Positions 7,605 through 14,672 of a stretch of DNA of 25,076 nucleotides are shown one piece after another; within the stretch, counting starts at the first letter, position 1; each line of letters begins with the position of its first letter. The stretch covers positions 1-25,076 of the IMG/VR virus record IMGVR_UViG_3300035698_004012, one strand, 5' to 3'. Origin of the DNA: a virus. Under the pieces are notes generated by a model. It did no database searches and had not been told where the DNA came from. It worked only from the letters and a program-made list of their open reading frames with translations. Made by a program: the position numbers and the translations under genes.

Positions 7605-8246
7605 ATGTATCAGACAGAGACGCGGCCTCTTGAGGCCCTGACCCCCGCCAAACACAACTCCCGCCTGCACTCCGATGATCAGATCAAACAGATCGCCGCG
7701 AGCCTTGAACAGTTCGGGTGGACCATGCCTGTGCTGGTGGATGAAGAAGGGGTGCTGATCGCCGGTCACGCCCGCGTCCGCGCCGCCACCCTTCTGGGCT
7801 GGGCCGAAGCTCCCTGCAAGGTGGCAACCGGGTGGTCTGAGGAACAGAAGATCGCCTACCAGATCGCGGACAACAAGCTGGCAGAGAACTCCACATGGGA
7901 CGACGACATCCTGCGTGAGCAGATCGCCATGCTACAGGCCGGGGACTTTGAACTGGACGTGCTGGCCTTCCCGGACTTCCAGCTTGACGGCATCCTCGGG
8001 GGCAACACCAACGAACTGTTCACCCTCCCGATTGAAGGGGCGGACGACGCGGCCCCCAAGAACTTCATCACCAAGGAACCGAGCAAGACCTCGGACGGCA
8101 TGGTGCAGTTCAGCGTGGTGGTCCCGGCGGCGGCAAAGAAGGCCGCGTTCGCCCACCTGCGCGCCTTGATCAAGGCCGGGGAAGCCAAGAACTATAGTGA
8201 GGCGTTCATCATCGCCATGGGGGTGGCCAGTGGTCAAAATTCGTAA
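7605..8246 (+). CDS. ParB-like nuclease-domain protein (second of three)
   Basis: A 213-aa protein beginning 3 bp after the previous stop. Residues ~7-90 carry the ParB-like core: ALTPAKHNSRLHSDDQI, FGWTMPVLVDEEGVLIAGHARVRAATLLG (G-H-x-R at residues 54-57), and QKIAYQIADNKLAENSTWDDDIL. That stretch closely resembles ParB-like domains fused to phage DNA methyltransferases, but no methyltransferase motifs follow. The C-terminal ~90 residues look like a separate alpha/beta segment ending in helices. It resembles the first ParB-like protein in design but is clearly diverged. The next gene starts within its last codons. Confidence 0.8.
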   Translation: MYQTETRPLEALTPAKHNSRLHSDDQIKQIAASLEQFGWTMPVLVDEEGVLIAGHARVRAATLLGWAEAPCKVATGWSEEQKIAYQIADNKLAENSTWDDDILREQIAMLQAGDFELDVLAFPDFQLDGILGGNTNELFTLPIEGADDAAPKNFITKEPSKTSDGMVQFSVVVPAAAKKAAFAHLRALIKAGEAKNYSEAFIIAMGVASGQNS

Positions 8247-9393
8247 ACGGGAATACACCGATCAGAACGTCTACAAGGCCGCGCTGGACCGCATCCGCCA
8301 TCTGTATGACACGTTCGATGAAGTGGTGGTGTCGTTCTCGGGCGGCAAGGACAGCACGGCGACCCTGCTCTGCACCATCATAGTGGCCGAGGAACGCGGC
8401 AAGCTACCTGTCCGGGCGATCTTCTACGACGAGGAAGCCATCCACCCCCCGACCATCGACTATGTGGATCGGGTGCGACAAGACCCCCGCGTGGCGCTGG
8501 AATGGTATTGCCTGCCCATCATGCACCGGAACGCCTGCTCCAACGAGCAACCCTTCTGGCACCCGTGGCACCCGGATGAAGAACACCTGTGGACCCGCCC
8601 GATGCCGGAGTGTGGCATCAAGGACCACCCGAAGTTCGAGTGGGGCATGTCCATGCAAGACTTCGGCATGGCTCACTTCGAGGGCACCGGCGTGTGCGTC
8701 CTTCAAGGCATCCGCACCCAAGAGAGCCTTCGCCGGTATCGCGTGGTGGCGATGAAGAAGGAAGAAAACTACCTGAGCCAAAGCGACACCTACGCCTTCG
8801 CCTATCCGATCTATGACTGGACCTCCGAGGACGTGTGGCGGCTGGTGGCCAAGCTGGATGCCGACTACAACCACACCTATGACATCCTCAATCGGACCAG
8901 CAAGTTCGAGCAATTCCTGCATCAGCGCGTGTGCCCCCCGTTCGGGGAAGAACCGCTCCGGGGCCTGCATGAATACGCCGAGTGCTTCCCGGAAATGTGG
9001 GAGAAGATGATCCATCGGGTGCCTGGTGCCGCCACCGCCGCCCGGTATGGCAACACGGAACTCTATCTGTCCAAGGATAAGCCGGTGGGGACGGACTGGC
9101 GAACCCATGTGGGCAACGTGATCGAGACATACACCGGGGAGAACCGCCGCAAGGTGCAGGACAACATCAACTCGGTGATCAAGCGGCACGGGCGCATGAC
9201 CAACGACAACATCCCGGCGGACGATCCGCACCCGGTGTCTGGCGTGTCGTGGAGGTTCCTTGCTCAAATGGCTGTGCGCGGGGACTTCAAAGGCAGGGTG
9301 CATCAGAACATGGCACAGAACGCGCAAAAGACGCAGATAAAGCTGGGCCTGACATTAGCAGAGGCCAAGGCCAAGTATGGGAAACAGACATGA
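8230..9393 (+). CDS. PAPS-reductase-like (IbrA-type) N-type ATP pyrophosphatase
   Basis: A ~387-aa PP-loop protein. The loop VVSFSGGKDS lies at about residues 33-42 (Ser37-Ser42), followed by FYDEEAIHPPTIDYV as in PAPS/adenylyl-sulfate reductases and IbrA. Cysteines are scattered (for example PMPECGIKDHP), but the C-terminal CGLH-type reductase motif is not seen, so it is probably not a sulfate-assimilation reductase. GTG at 8230 is preferred (VVKIRKREYTD, with GGGGG upstream); an in-frame ATG at 8197 would give a longer overlap. Together with the next gene it forms an IbrA-IbrB-like pair. In E. coli IbrAB influences gene expression; the function in phages is unclear. Confidence 0.85.
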   Translation: MVKIRKREYTDQNVYKAALDRIRHLYDTFDEVVVSFSGGKDSTATLLCTIIVAEERGKLPVRAIFYDEEAIHPPTIDYVDRVRQDPRVALEWYCLPIMHRNACSNEQPFWHPWHPDEEHLWTRPMPECGIKDHPKFEWGMSMQDFGMAHFEGTGVCVLQGIRTQESLRRYRVVAMKKEENYLSQSDTYAFAYPIYDWTSEDVWRLVAKLDADYNHTYDILNRTSKFEQFLHQRVCPPFGEEPLRGLHEYAECFPEMWEKMIHRVPGAATAARYGNTELYLSKDKPVGTDWRTHVGNVIETYTGENRRKVQDNINSVIKRHGRMTNDNIPADDPHPVSGVSWRFLAQMAVRGDFKGRVHQNMAQNAQKTQIKLGLTLAEAKAKYGKQT

Positions 9394-9923
9394 CCGACAA
9401 GCTACCAATCAAGAAGGTGGGCCTTGAGGCTCAACCACTGAACGAAATCACATGGATGCCCCGTGCTGATCTTCGCCCTAACGGCTACAACCCGAACAAG
9501 GTGGCCTCCCCTGAAATGGCCCTGCTCCGGCTATCCATCATGGAGGACGGCTGGACCCAACCCATAGTGATCAACCCGGACATGGAAATCGTGGACGGCT
9601 TCCACCGCTGGACCTGCTCCGCTGACCCGCGCATCGCGGCCATGACGTGCGGGCTGGTGCCGGTGGTGATGGTTAGGCCCCATGACGGCGAACACCAGAT
9701 GATGTCCACCATCCGGCACAACCGGGCGCGGGGCACTCATGGTGTCCTGAACATGGCAGAAATCATTCAGGAAATGGTCGATCAAGGCCGGTCCGTGGCT
9801 GAAATCATGGTAAGGCTGGGCATGGAGCGCGAAGAAGTCACGCGACTTGCCTTGCGGGTGGGTATCCCGCAAAGTCGTCTTATCGAAAAATCGGAGTTCG
9901 ACAGGGCATGGGTTCCAGAATAA
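9390..9923 (+). CDS. IbrB-like ParB-domain protein (third of three)
   Basis: A 177-aa protein with ATG inside the ATGA overlap with the PAPS-reductase-like gene; an in-frame extension from 9249 lies wholly inside that gene and is rejected. The ParB/sulfiredoxin motif runs from DLRPNGYNPN to VDGFHRW, with GFHRW at residues 70-74 in place of the usual G-H-x-R. HNRARGTHGV follows, then helices including a possible HTH (SVAEIMVRLGMEREEVTRLAL). This matches the IbrB side of IbrA/IbrB pairs. Tight coupling suggests the two proteins act together. Confidence 0.8.
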   Translation: MTDKLPIKKVGLEAQPLNEITWMPRADLRPNGYNPNKVASPEMALLRLSIMEDGWTQPIVINPDMEIVDGFHRWTCSADPRIAAMTCGLVPVVMVRPHDGEHQMMSTIRHNRARGTHGVLNMAEIIQEMVDQGRSVAEIMVRLGMEREEVTRLALRVGIPQSRLIEKSEFDRAWVPE

Positions 9924-10066
9924 CAAAACGCAAGCGCCTTCACCTGTGGTGGAAACGGACATGGGTGGGCTATATCTGGCGGAACTGCCTCGCCTACCCT
10001 GTCCTGCACACAACGCGCCGGATGGACCCCTACGACAAGACCTCCCACAACCACTATTTCTATTGA
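9908..10066 (+). CDS. Small basic Trp/Arg-rich ORF, 52 aa
   Basis: A short ORF fills the gap between the IbrB-like and bicupin genes, overlapping the former by 16 bp. The product is rich in Arg, Lys and Trp at the N-terminus (KRKRLHLWWKRTWVGYIWR) and ends in an aromatic/His-rich tail. It is not hydrophobic enough for a clear membrane helix. The upstream SD is weak (AGGGC). Filling an otherwise empty gap in a compact genome favours reality, but it could be chance. Confidence 0.35.
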   Translation: MGSRITKRKRLHLWWKRTWVGYIWRNCLAYPVLHTTRRMDPYDKTSHNHYFY

Positions 10067-10076
10067 GGAACCAGAC

Positions 10077-10841
10077 ATGGAAGATCAAAGCCCCATCGCA
10101 ATGGTCGAGCCGCTTGCCCATGGGCTTATGGCCGACTTCTCGCACACAACCCACCCGTCCTCTGTCTACGGCATCACCAAGGGCACTCTGCTACTAGACA
10201 AGTCGGCCATCGGGGATCACGACAGCGCCTATGGCGTCTGCTACTCGGGCCGCTTGGAAATCAGCACCGGCGAGCGCATGTTCGTGGTAGGCCCCGGAGA
10301 ATACTTCTCCATCCCGTTCGTGAAATCCTGCATGATCAGTGGCATCAGCGACAACGGCAGGGGCGAGGGCATGGGCTTGATAGTGGTCCGTGAAGGCTTC
10401 AAGTGCCTTATGAATGTGGGTGGCCCGGTGGAGCCGTTCGGGCGTCTGAAATACATCGACGGGTGCAGCGACACGCTCCTGATCGGCCCGCCCCTTAGAG
10501 GTGACCCTTGCCTGAACATGCTACGCTTCCCCAAGGGCATCGACCAGACCGCGCACACCCACCCCACCATCCGGGCGGGCGTTATCTTGTCGGGCCGGGG
10601 AGTGTGTCGGACAGCGCAAGGCGACAAAGACCTTGTGCCGGGGAGCGCGTTTCTCCTATACCCCGACGCTATCCATGCGTTCAGCACCTTGGACACCGAA
10701 GGGATGCAGCTTTCCGTTTTCCACCCGGATACGGACACCGGCCCATCCCATGAGGACCATCCCATGCTGAACCGGACAATCGTGGACGGCGTGTCGGCCA
10801 AGGACATCGACGCAATCCGCACCAAAGAACTGGAACAGTAA
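10077..10841 (+). CDS. Bicupin-like protein
   Basis: A 254-aa protein with two beta-barrel-like halves. The first (residues ~35-85) includes YGVCYSGRLEISTGERMFVVGPGEYFSIP, a cupin-like stretch lacking the metal histidines. The second (residues ~140-220) has THPTIRAGVILSGRG and PGSAFLLYPDAIHAFST, giving the H-x-H and distal His expected to bind a metal. It may be a small-molecule isomerase/oxygenase or a sensor; the substrate is unknown. GAGGA precedes the ATG. It is the last gene of the ParB/PAPS-reductase block, followed by a strong hairpin. Confidence 0.65.
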   Translation: MEDQSPIAMVEPLAHGLMADFSHTTHPSSVYGITKGTLLLDKSAIGDHDSAYGVCYSGRLEISTGERMFVVGPGEYFSIPFVKSCMISGISDNGRGEGMGLIVVREGFKCLMNVGGPVEPFGRLKYIDGCSDTLLIGPPLRGDPCLNMLRFPKGIDQTAHTHPTIRAGVILSGRGVCRTAQGDKDLVPGSAFLLYPDAIHAFSTLDTEGMQLSVFHPDTDTGPSHEDHPMLNRTIVDGVSAKDIDAIRTKELEQ

Positions 10842-10849
10842 CCCGGCCC

Positions 10850-10867
10850 GCGCCCCTTCGGGGGCGC
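10850..10867 (+). terminator. UUCG-capped GC hairpin
   Basis: GCGCCCC-TTCG-GGGGCGC is a perfect 7-bp stem with a C(UUCG)G tetraloop, just after the bicupin stop. No T-run follows, so it may be a weak terminator or an mRNA-stabilising/processing element between the bicupin and terminase genes. Confidence 0.5.
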
Positions 10868-10890
10868 AACGCCCAACCCGTGAGGTCAAG

Positions 10891-11343
10891 ATGGCTATCA
10901 CAGTAAGTGGGGGCAAGAAGCCCCCTTCGCGGTCCACGCCGCCGCGCAAAACAGGCGACGACATGAACCCCGCAAAGTTCGAGGTCTATGGCCGTCTGGA
11001 CCTGACGGTGGTTCAGATTGCACAGCTTGAGAACGTGACGCCTATGCAGATGAACGCTTTGATGCGGAACCCCCACCTTCGCACCGCCTATTACAAGGGC
11101 CGTGCCGAGACGACCGTGGCTCTGCGTCAGAAGCAGATCGCCGTCGCGCTGGCAGGGGACACCCGGATGCTCATCTATGCAGGCGAGAAGTTCGCTGGCC
11201 AATCCGAGGGAACCCTGAGCGGCATCCCGGAGGACTTCAATCCGGGACAGCACTCTTGGGATGGTAAATCGCGGTCCCGCCTTGAGGACTTGCGCGCCAA
11301 GTTCTCGGACGACGACACCGACGAGGATGCGGAGACAGGGTGA
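10891..11343 (+). CDS. Probable small terminase subunit
   Basis: A 150-aa protein directly upstream of TerL and overlapping it by GTGA. Residues 1-25 are basic and Pro/Ser-rich. Residues ~28-75 form helices (DLTVVQIAQLENVTPMQMNALM) that look like the helix-turn-helix DNA-recognition part of TerS, followed by an oligomerisation-like helix and an acidic C-terminus. Position and size fit TerS, which recognises the packaging site and loads TerL; sequence evidence alone is modest. GAGGT precedes the ATG. An alternative is a general HTH protein. Confidence 0.55.
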   Translation: MAITVSGGKKPPSRSTPPRKTGDDMNPAKFEVYGRLDLTVVQIAQLENVTPMQMNALMRNPHLRTAYYKGRAETTVALRQKQIAVALAGDTRMLIYAGEKFAGQSEGTLSGIPEDFNPGQHSWDGKSRSRLEDLRAKFSDDDTDEDAETG

Positions 11344-13214
11344 AAAGTAAGGCAGACCCCCACCTTGCCAAACTTGAGGACATCCTGCTCTACGAACTTG
11401 ACAAGCCGGAGGTAGTTCAAGCGGGGCAGAGCATCGTCTCGCCGCGCAAGCGTGGTCAGTTTTATATCGCCGTTCTGGATGATATGGAAGCGCGTGAGCG
11501 GGCCATGAAGCGGTTCAAGGAACCCCCGGTATCCGCCGAGGTGTTTTTCACGGACCCCTACTTCATGGGCAACACGTTGAGCCTGTGGCCCCGTCTCAAG
11601 GAACAGATCATAGAAGCCTGCTCCGGGCAGTATACGGAAGCCGTCCTGACCGGCGCTATCGGCACGGGCAAAACCACCGGGGCCTTGGCCATACTTGCGA
11701 ACTCGCTCTATCATGTAATGAACCTACGTTCACCCCATGCGGAATATGAGCTGGATCAGAACTCCGAGATTGCCTTCGTGATGCAGTCCGTCACGGGCAA
11801 GACCGCCTATACGGTGGACTATATGCGTTTCCGCCGGATGCTGGAAAACAGCCCGTGGTTCCAGCGCAACGCCCCGCATGACCCGGAGAAGAAGGCGACG
11901 ATCCAGTTCATCGACCCGGACACCCGCCGCCCGGTCCCCATATTCGTCCAGCCCCTCCCCGGCACCGAGACAGCGGCCATCGGTGAGAACGTGTTCGCGG
12001 GCCTGATTGACGAGGTGAACCACATGAAGGTGGTGCAGCAATCCTCCAAGAAGATGAACGGACAAGCGCACGACCAGATGCTAGAAAACTACCGCGCCAT
12101 CAGCCGCCGCCGGGAAAGCCGTTTCCAGCGCACGGGGCAGGTTCCGGGGATGCTATGTCTCGTGGGTTCGGCCAACTATGCAGGGCAGTTCACCGACCGC
12201 AAGAAGCAGGAGCGTGATCGCCAACTTGAGCGCGACGGCAAGACCAGCATCTTCATCTTCGACAAGCGCCCATGGGAGGTCCAGCCCGACGACCGCTTCA
12301 CCCCTGAGCGGTTCAACGTGTTCATGGGTGACGGCACCCGGAAGCCCCGCGTGATCCCGAAACACGAGCGCATCAGCGTGAACGACACCCCCTACATCAT
12401 GGAAGTCCCGGTGGACTATCTGAACGCCTTTGAAAGCGACCTGTCCGGGGCCGTCAAGGACATCGCGGGCGTGGCCCTGCACGGCTTCTCCAACTTCATC
12501 GGAAACTACACCGCCATCAACGCCGCCTTCGGCACCCGGACCAACATCTTTAAACCTGACTGGTGCGACTTTGAAACCCAAGGCGCGGTGATCCCAAAGC
12601 ACAAGATCGAAAACCCGGACCTGCCCCGCTACCTGCACATCGACCTTGCCCTGTCCATGGACAACGCCGCCGTGAGCATGGCCCATTGTCCCGGCTTCCG
12701 GGAGATTGATCGGGGTGGCGGCATGAAAGACCTGATGCCGGTGATCCGGTTCGACGGGATGCTGACCATCCGCCCTACCGGCGGCTCGCAAATCCCTATC
12801 CACAAGATCAAGAAGCTGGTGTTCGCATTGCAGAGCCTTGGCTACAAGATTGAATGGGTTTCGCTGGACGGCTTCCAATCCGCCGACTTCATCCAGACCA
12901 TGAAGCGCAACCGGATCACATCGGGCCTCGTGTCCCTAGACCGCACCCCGGAGCCTTACATGCTGACGCGGCAACTGATCTATGACGGGTGCTGCGAGGG
13001 GCCGTCCTCGGACTTGGCCCGGTCGGAATTGAAAGACCTCGTGTGGGTCGGGCAGAAGCAGAAGGTGGACCACCCCACCGAGGGCAGCAAGGACTTGGCG
13101 GACACCATCGCCGGGTGCTGCTATGGTCTGGCCACGAAACGGGTGGTGTGGGTCCGGTGGGGCATTGACCCGCGCAAATCCAGTGTCATGCTGAAACAGG
13201 GGAAGAACGAATGA
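11340..13214 (+). CDS. terL: Terminase large subunit
   Basis: A 624-aa packaging motor with ATPase and nuclease domains. Walker A is GAIGTGKTT at residues 105-113 (Lys111). Walker B is GLIDE with Asp224 and Glu225. The RNase H-like nuclease shows YLHIDLALS with Asp435, WVSLDGFQS as the second acidic site, and KDLADTIAGC as the third. It cuts concatemeric DNA and pumps it into the procapsid through the portal. GTG start overlaps the TerS stop. The portal gene is not next but about 10.5 kb downstream. A palindrome copy (11718-11733) lies inside the gene. Confidence 0.92.
   Translation: MKSKADPHLAKLEDILLYELDKPEVVQAGQSIVSPRKRGQFYIAVLDDMEARERAMKRFKEPPVSAEVFFTDPYFMGNTLSLWPRLKEQIIEACSGQYTEAVLTGAIGTGKTTGALAILANSLYHVMNLRSPHAEYELDQNSEIAFVMQSVTGKTAYTVDYMRFRRMLENSPWFQRNAPHDPEKKATIQFIDPDTRRPVPIFVQPLPGTETAAIGENVFAGLIDEVNHMKVVQQSSKKMNGQAHDQMLENYRAISRRRESRFQRTGQVPGMLCLVGSANYAGQFTDRKKQERDRQLERDGKTSIFIFDKRPWEVQPDDRFTPERFNVFMGDGTRKPRVIPKHERISVNDTPYIMEVPVDYLNAFESDLSGAVKDIAGVALHGFSNFIGNYTAINAAFGTRTNIFKPDWCDFETQGAVIPKHKIENPDLPRYLHIDLALSMDNAAVSMAHCPGFREIDRGGGMKDLMPVIRFDGMLTIRPTGGSQIPIHKIKKLVFALQSLGYKIEWVSLDGFQSADFIQTMKRNRITSGLVSLDRTPEPYMLTRQLIYDGCCEGPSSDLARSELKDLVWVGQKQKVDHPTEGSKDLADTIAGCCYGLATKRVVWVRWGIDPRKSSVMLKQGKNE
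11718..11733. repeat. Dispersed palindrome copy 3 (one arm mismatch)
   Basis: ATGAACCTACGTTCAC matches copy 4 at 13 of 16 positions, with one mismatch in the arms. It lies in terL just after Walker A. Confidence 0.5.
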
Positions 13215-14023
13215 AGCGCAAACTGGCAGTAGTCACCACCTTCTCGAAGGCCGGGTTCGACCAATACGCCCGCCGCATGATCGACACATGGCTGGCAAAA
13301 TGGCCTGCATCGGTGGACCTGATCCTATACCCCGACGCCCATGTGGACCTGCCATCGGCACCGAACCTCCGCGTCTGCATGGCCCCCATCCGCGACAAGC
13401 TGGCCTTCATCGAAAAGTGGGGGAACATGCCGACCTACAACGGGGGGTCGCCCTATAACTACCGCTTTGATGCGGTGAAGTTCTGCCACAAGCCGTTCTG
13501 TCTGGCAGACTTCGCGGCCCGGAACGCCGCCAACCCCAAGCCCTATGACGGGGTGATATGGCTGGACGCCGACACCATCACCCACCAAGCCGTTGACGAC
13601 CGGGCGCTTCAACAGATAGCGCCCCCCAACGTCAGCCTGCAATACCTCGGACGGTCCTACAAATACACCGAGTGCGGATACCTCTGGTTCAACCTCCAAC
13701 ACCCCGAAGGCCGCAAGGTTCTCAATGCGTGGGTGAGGCTCTACAGGACCGGGCAGTTCAGGAAACAACGGGAGTGGCACGACAGCTTCCTGTTCGATCT
13801 GGCGCGCACGGCCACCAAGCCCCACCATGCCAAGGACTTGACGGGGCACATACCCCGGAGGCAAGGTGGGGGGCACCCCTTTGTAAACTGCTTCCTCGGG
13901 CAGTATATGGATCATCACAAGGGCGAGGCCCGCAAGGCCACCGGCAAGCCCCGCAAGAACGATCTGTTCACCGACCATCAGGCCCCCTACTGGAAAGATC
14001 ATAACCCCCATGCAAAATCCTGA
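13211..14023 (+). CDS. GT-A-type glycosyltransferase-like protein
   Basis: A 270-aa protein overlapping the terL stop by ATGA. The N-terminus (KLAVVTTFSKAGFDQYARRMIDTW) resembles the first strand-helix of a nucleotide-sugar-binding fold. The key signature is VIWLDADT at about residues 116-122, a DXD metal site (Asp119, Asp121), followed by YTECGYLWFNL and a C-terminal WHDSF, both typical of GT-A enzymes. It likely transfers a sugar to a protein or modified base; the acceptor is unknown. A late-gene position next to terL would fit capsid or DNA decoration. Confidence 0.7.
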   Translation: MKRKLAVVTTFSKAGFDQYARRMIDTWLAKWPASVDLILYPDAHVDLPSAPNLRVCMAPIRDKLAFIEKWGNMPTYNGGSPYNYRFDAVKFCHKPFCLADFAARNAANPKPYDGVIWLDADTITHQAVDDRALQQIAPPNVSLQYLGRSYKYTECGYLWFNLQHPEGRKVLNAWVRLYRTGQFRKQREWHDSFLFDLARTATKPHHAKDLTGHIPRRQGGGHPFVNCFLGQYMDHHKGEARKATGKPRKNDLFTDHQAPYWKDHNPHAKS

Positions 14024-14618
14024 CCAAAAGCCCCGCCCCGAAGGCCCCCGTCCGAAACAGCCGCCCCGGTGGCGGGACCGTAGCGACGAGGAACAGTGGT
14101 CGCAAATCTATTCTGACCGGCGCAAGCGCAAGGCCATTGCGGACACCATTAACGTCCCGAAGGCGGCGGCGCTGGGCCTGCCCTCCTATGCCCTGCAAAT
14201 GGCGATTGACGACTGCCACAAGACCTTCGCGGCCTCTATCCGGCATGACGTGCACACGGCCATCTTGTCTTCCATGGCACGGGTGGCTTCCCTGCTCCCC
14301 AACGAGAAGAAGCGGGGGCTGATGCTTACACGGATGCACAGCCACTATGGCAACATCCGGGGCAAGGGGTTCTACCTACACAACCGTGAGTTCCTGTATG
14401 CCAACGCGGCGGCGCTGGTGAAGCTGGTGGACGACTATCGCTTCCCCCCGGACGCCCCGGTGGTCCCCGCCGCCATCATGCTCAAAGAGGATGCAGAGAC
14501 GGATGAAGAAGGAGATTGGGCTTTGGACAAGCTCCATGCCCTCAAGATGATTGATGTGGCCTATGATGGCTATCTGGCCACCGAACTTTATGCTTATCCT
14601 GACCAGAAAGCTGGTTGA
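14010..14618 (+). CDS. Hypothetical phage protein, 202 aa
   Basis: Not recognised. The first ~40 residues are Pro/Arg-rich and disordered-looking. The rest is mainly helical, with a histidine-rich segment LTRMHSHYGNIRGKGFYLHNREFLYANAAALVKLV (described here by its ends only in function: a helix, a turn, then NAAALVKLV). The C-terminus is acidic. It starts inside the glycosyltransferase gene (14-bp overlap), and its TGA (14616-14618) falls within the -35 element of promoter P5. A loosely similar GFY-x-L-H stretch occurs in the 17824 product; homology is unproven. Confidence 0.62.
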   Translation: MQNPDQKPRPEGPRPKQPPRWRDRSDEEQWSQIYSDRRKRKAIADTINVPKAAALGLPSYALQMAIDDCHKTFAASIRHDVHTAILSSMARVASLLPNEKKRGLMLTRMHSHYGNIRGKGFYLHNREFLYANAAALVKLVDDYRFPPDAPVVPAAIMLKEDAETDEEGDWALDKLHALKMIDVAYDGYLATELYAYPDQKAG

Positions 14619-14643
14619 CAAACGGGGTGAAGGGTGGGAGTCT
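14615..14643 (+). promoter_or_regulatory. Promoter P5 (GTTGACAAAC family)
   Basis: TTGACA at 14615-14620 and GAGTCT at 14638-14643 are 17 bp apart. The -35 contains the TGA stop of the upstream gene. The leader that follows is nearly identical to that of P7. Confidence 0.68.
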
Positions 14644-14666
14644 CTCCAAGACCACAACCTTGGAGA
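14643..14666 (+). promoter_or_regulatory. Inverted repeat over the dikinase start region and SD
   Basis: TCTCCAAG (14643-14650) and CTTGGAGA (14659-14666) are perfect 8-bp arms around an 8-nt loop. The right arm contains the GGAGA SD of the dikinase gene. In read-through mRNA it could hide the SD; transcripts starting at P5 (expected near 14650) would lack most of the left arm. It might instead be a DNA operator. Confidence 0.45.
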
Positions 14667-14672
14667 CACCCT

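Noticed and set aside
6981-8246. Plasmid-style partition system (ParA/ParB/parS)
   Set aside because: No ParA ATPase is nearby, the ParB-like proteins lack an evident centromere-binding domain, and the dispersed palindrome has its half-sites in a different order from the usual parS.
8404-9327. Long open frame on the minus strand opposite the PAPS-reductase-like gene
   Set aside because: It is a GC-rich shadow: the + strand product has clear PP-loop motifs, while the minus-strand peptide is His/Val/Gly-biased with no motif.
9249-9389. Upstream extension of the IbrB-like gene
   Set aside because: It lies entirely within the PAPS-reductase-like gene and its peptide has no ParB-like content; the ATGA overlap at 9390 is typical of this genome.
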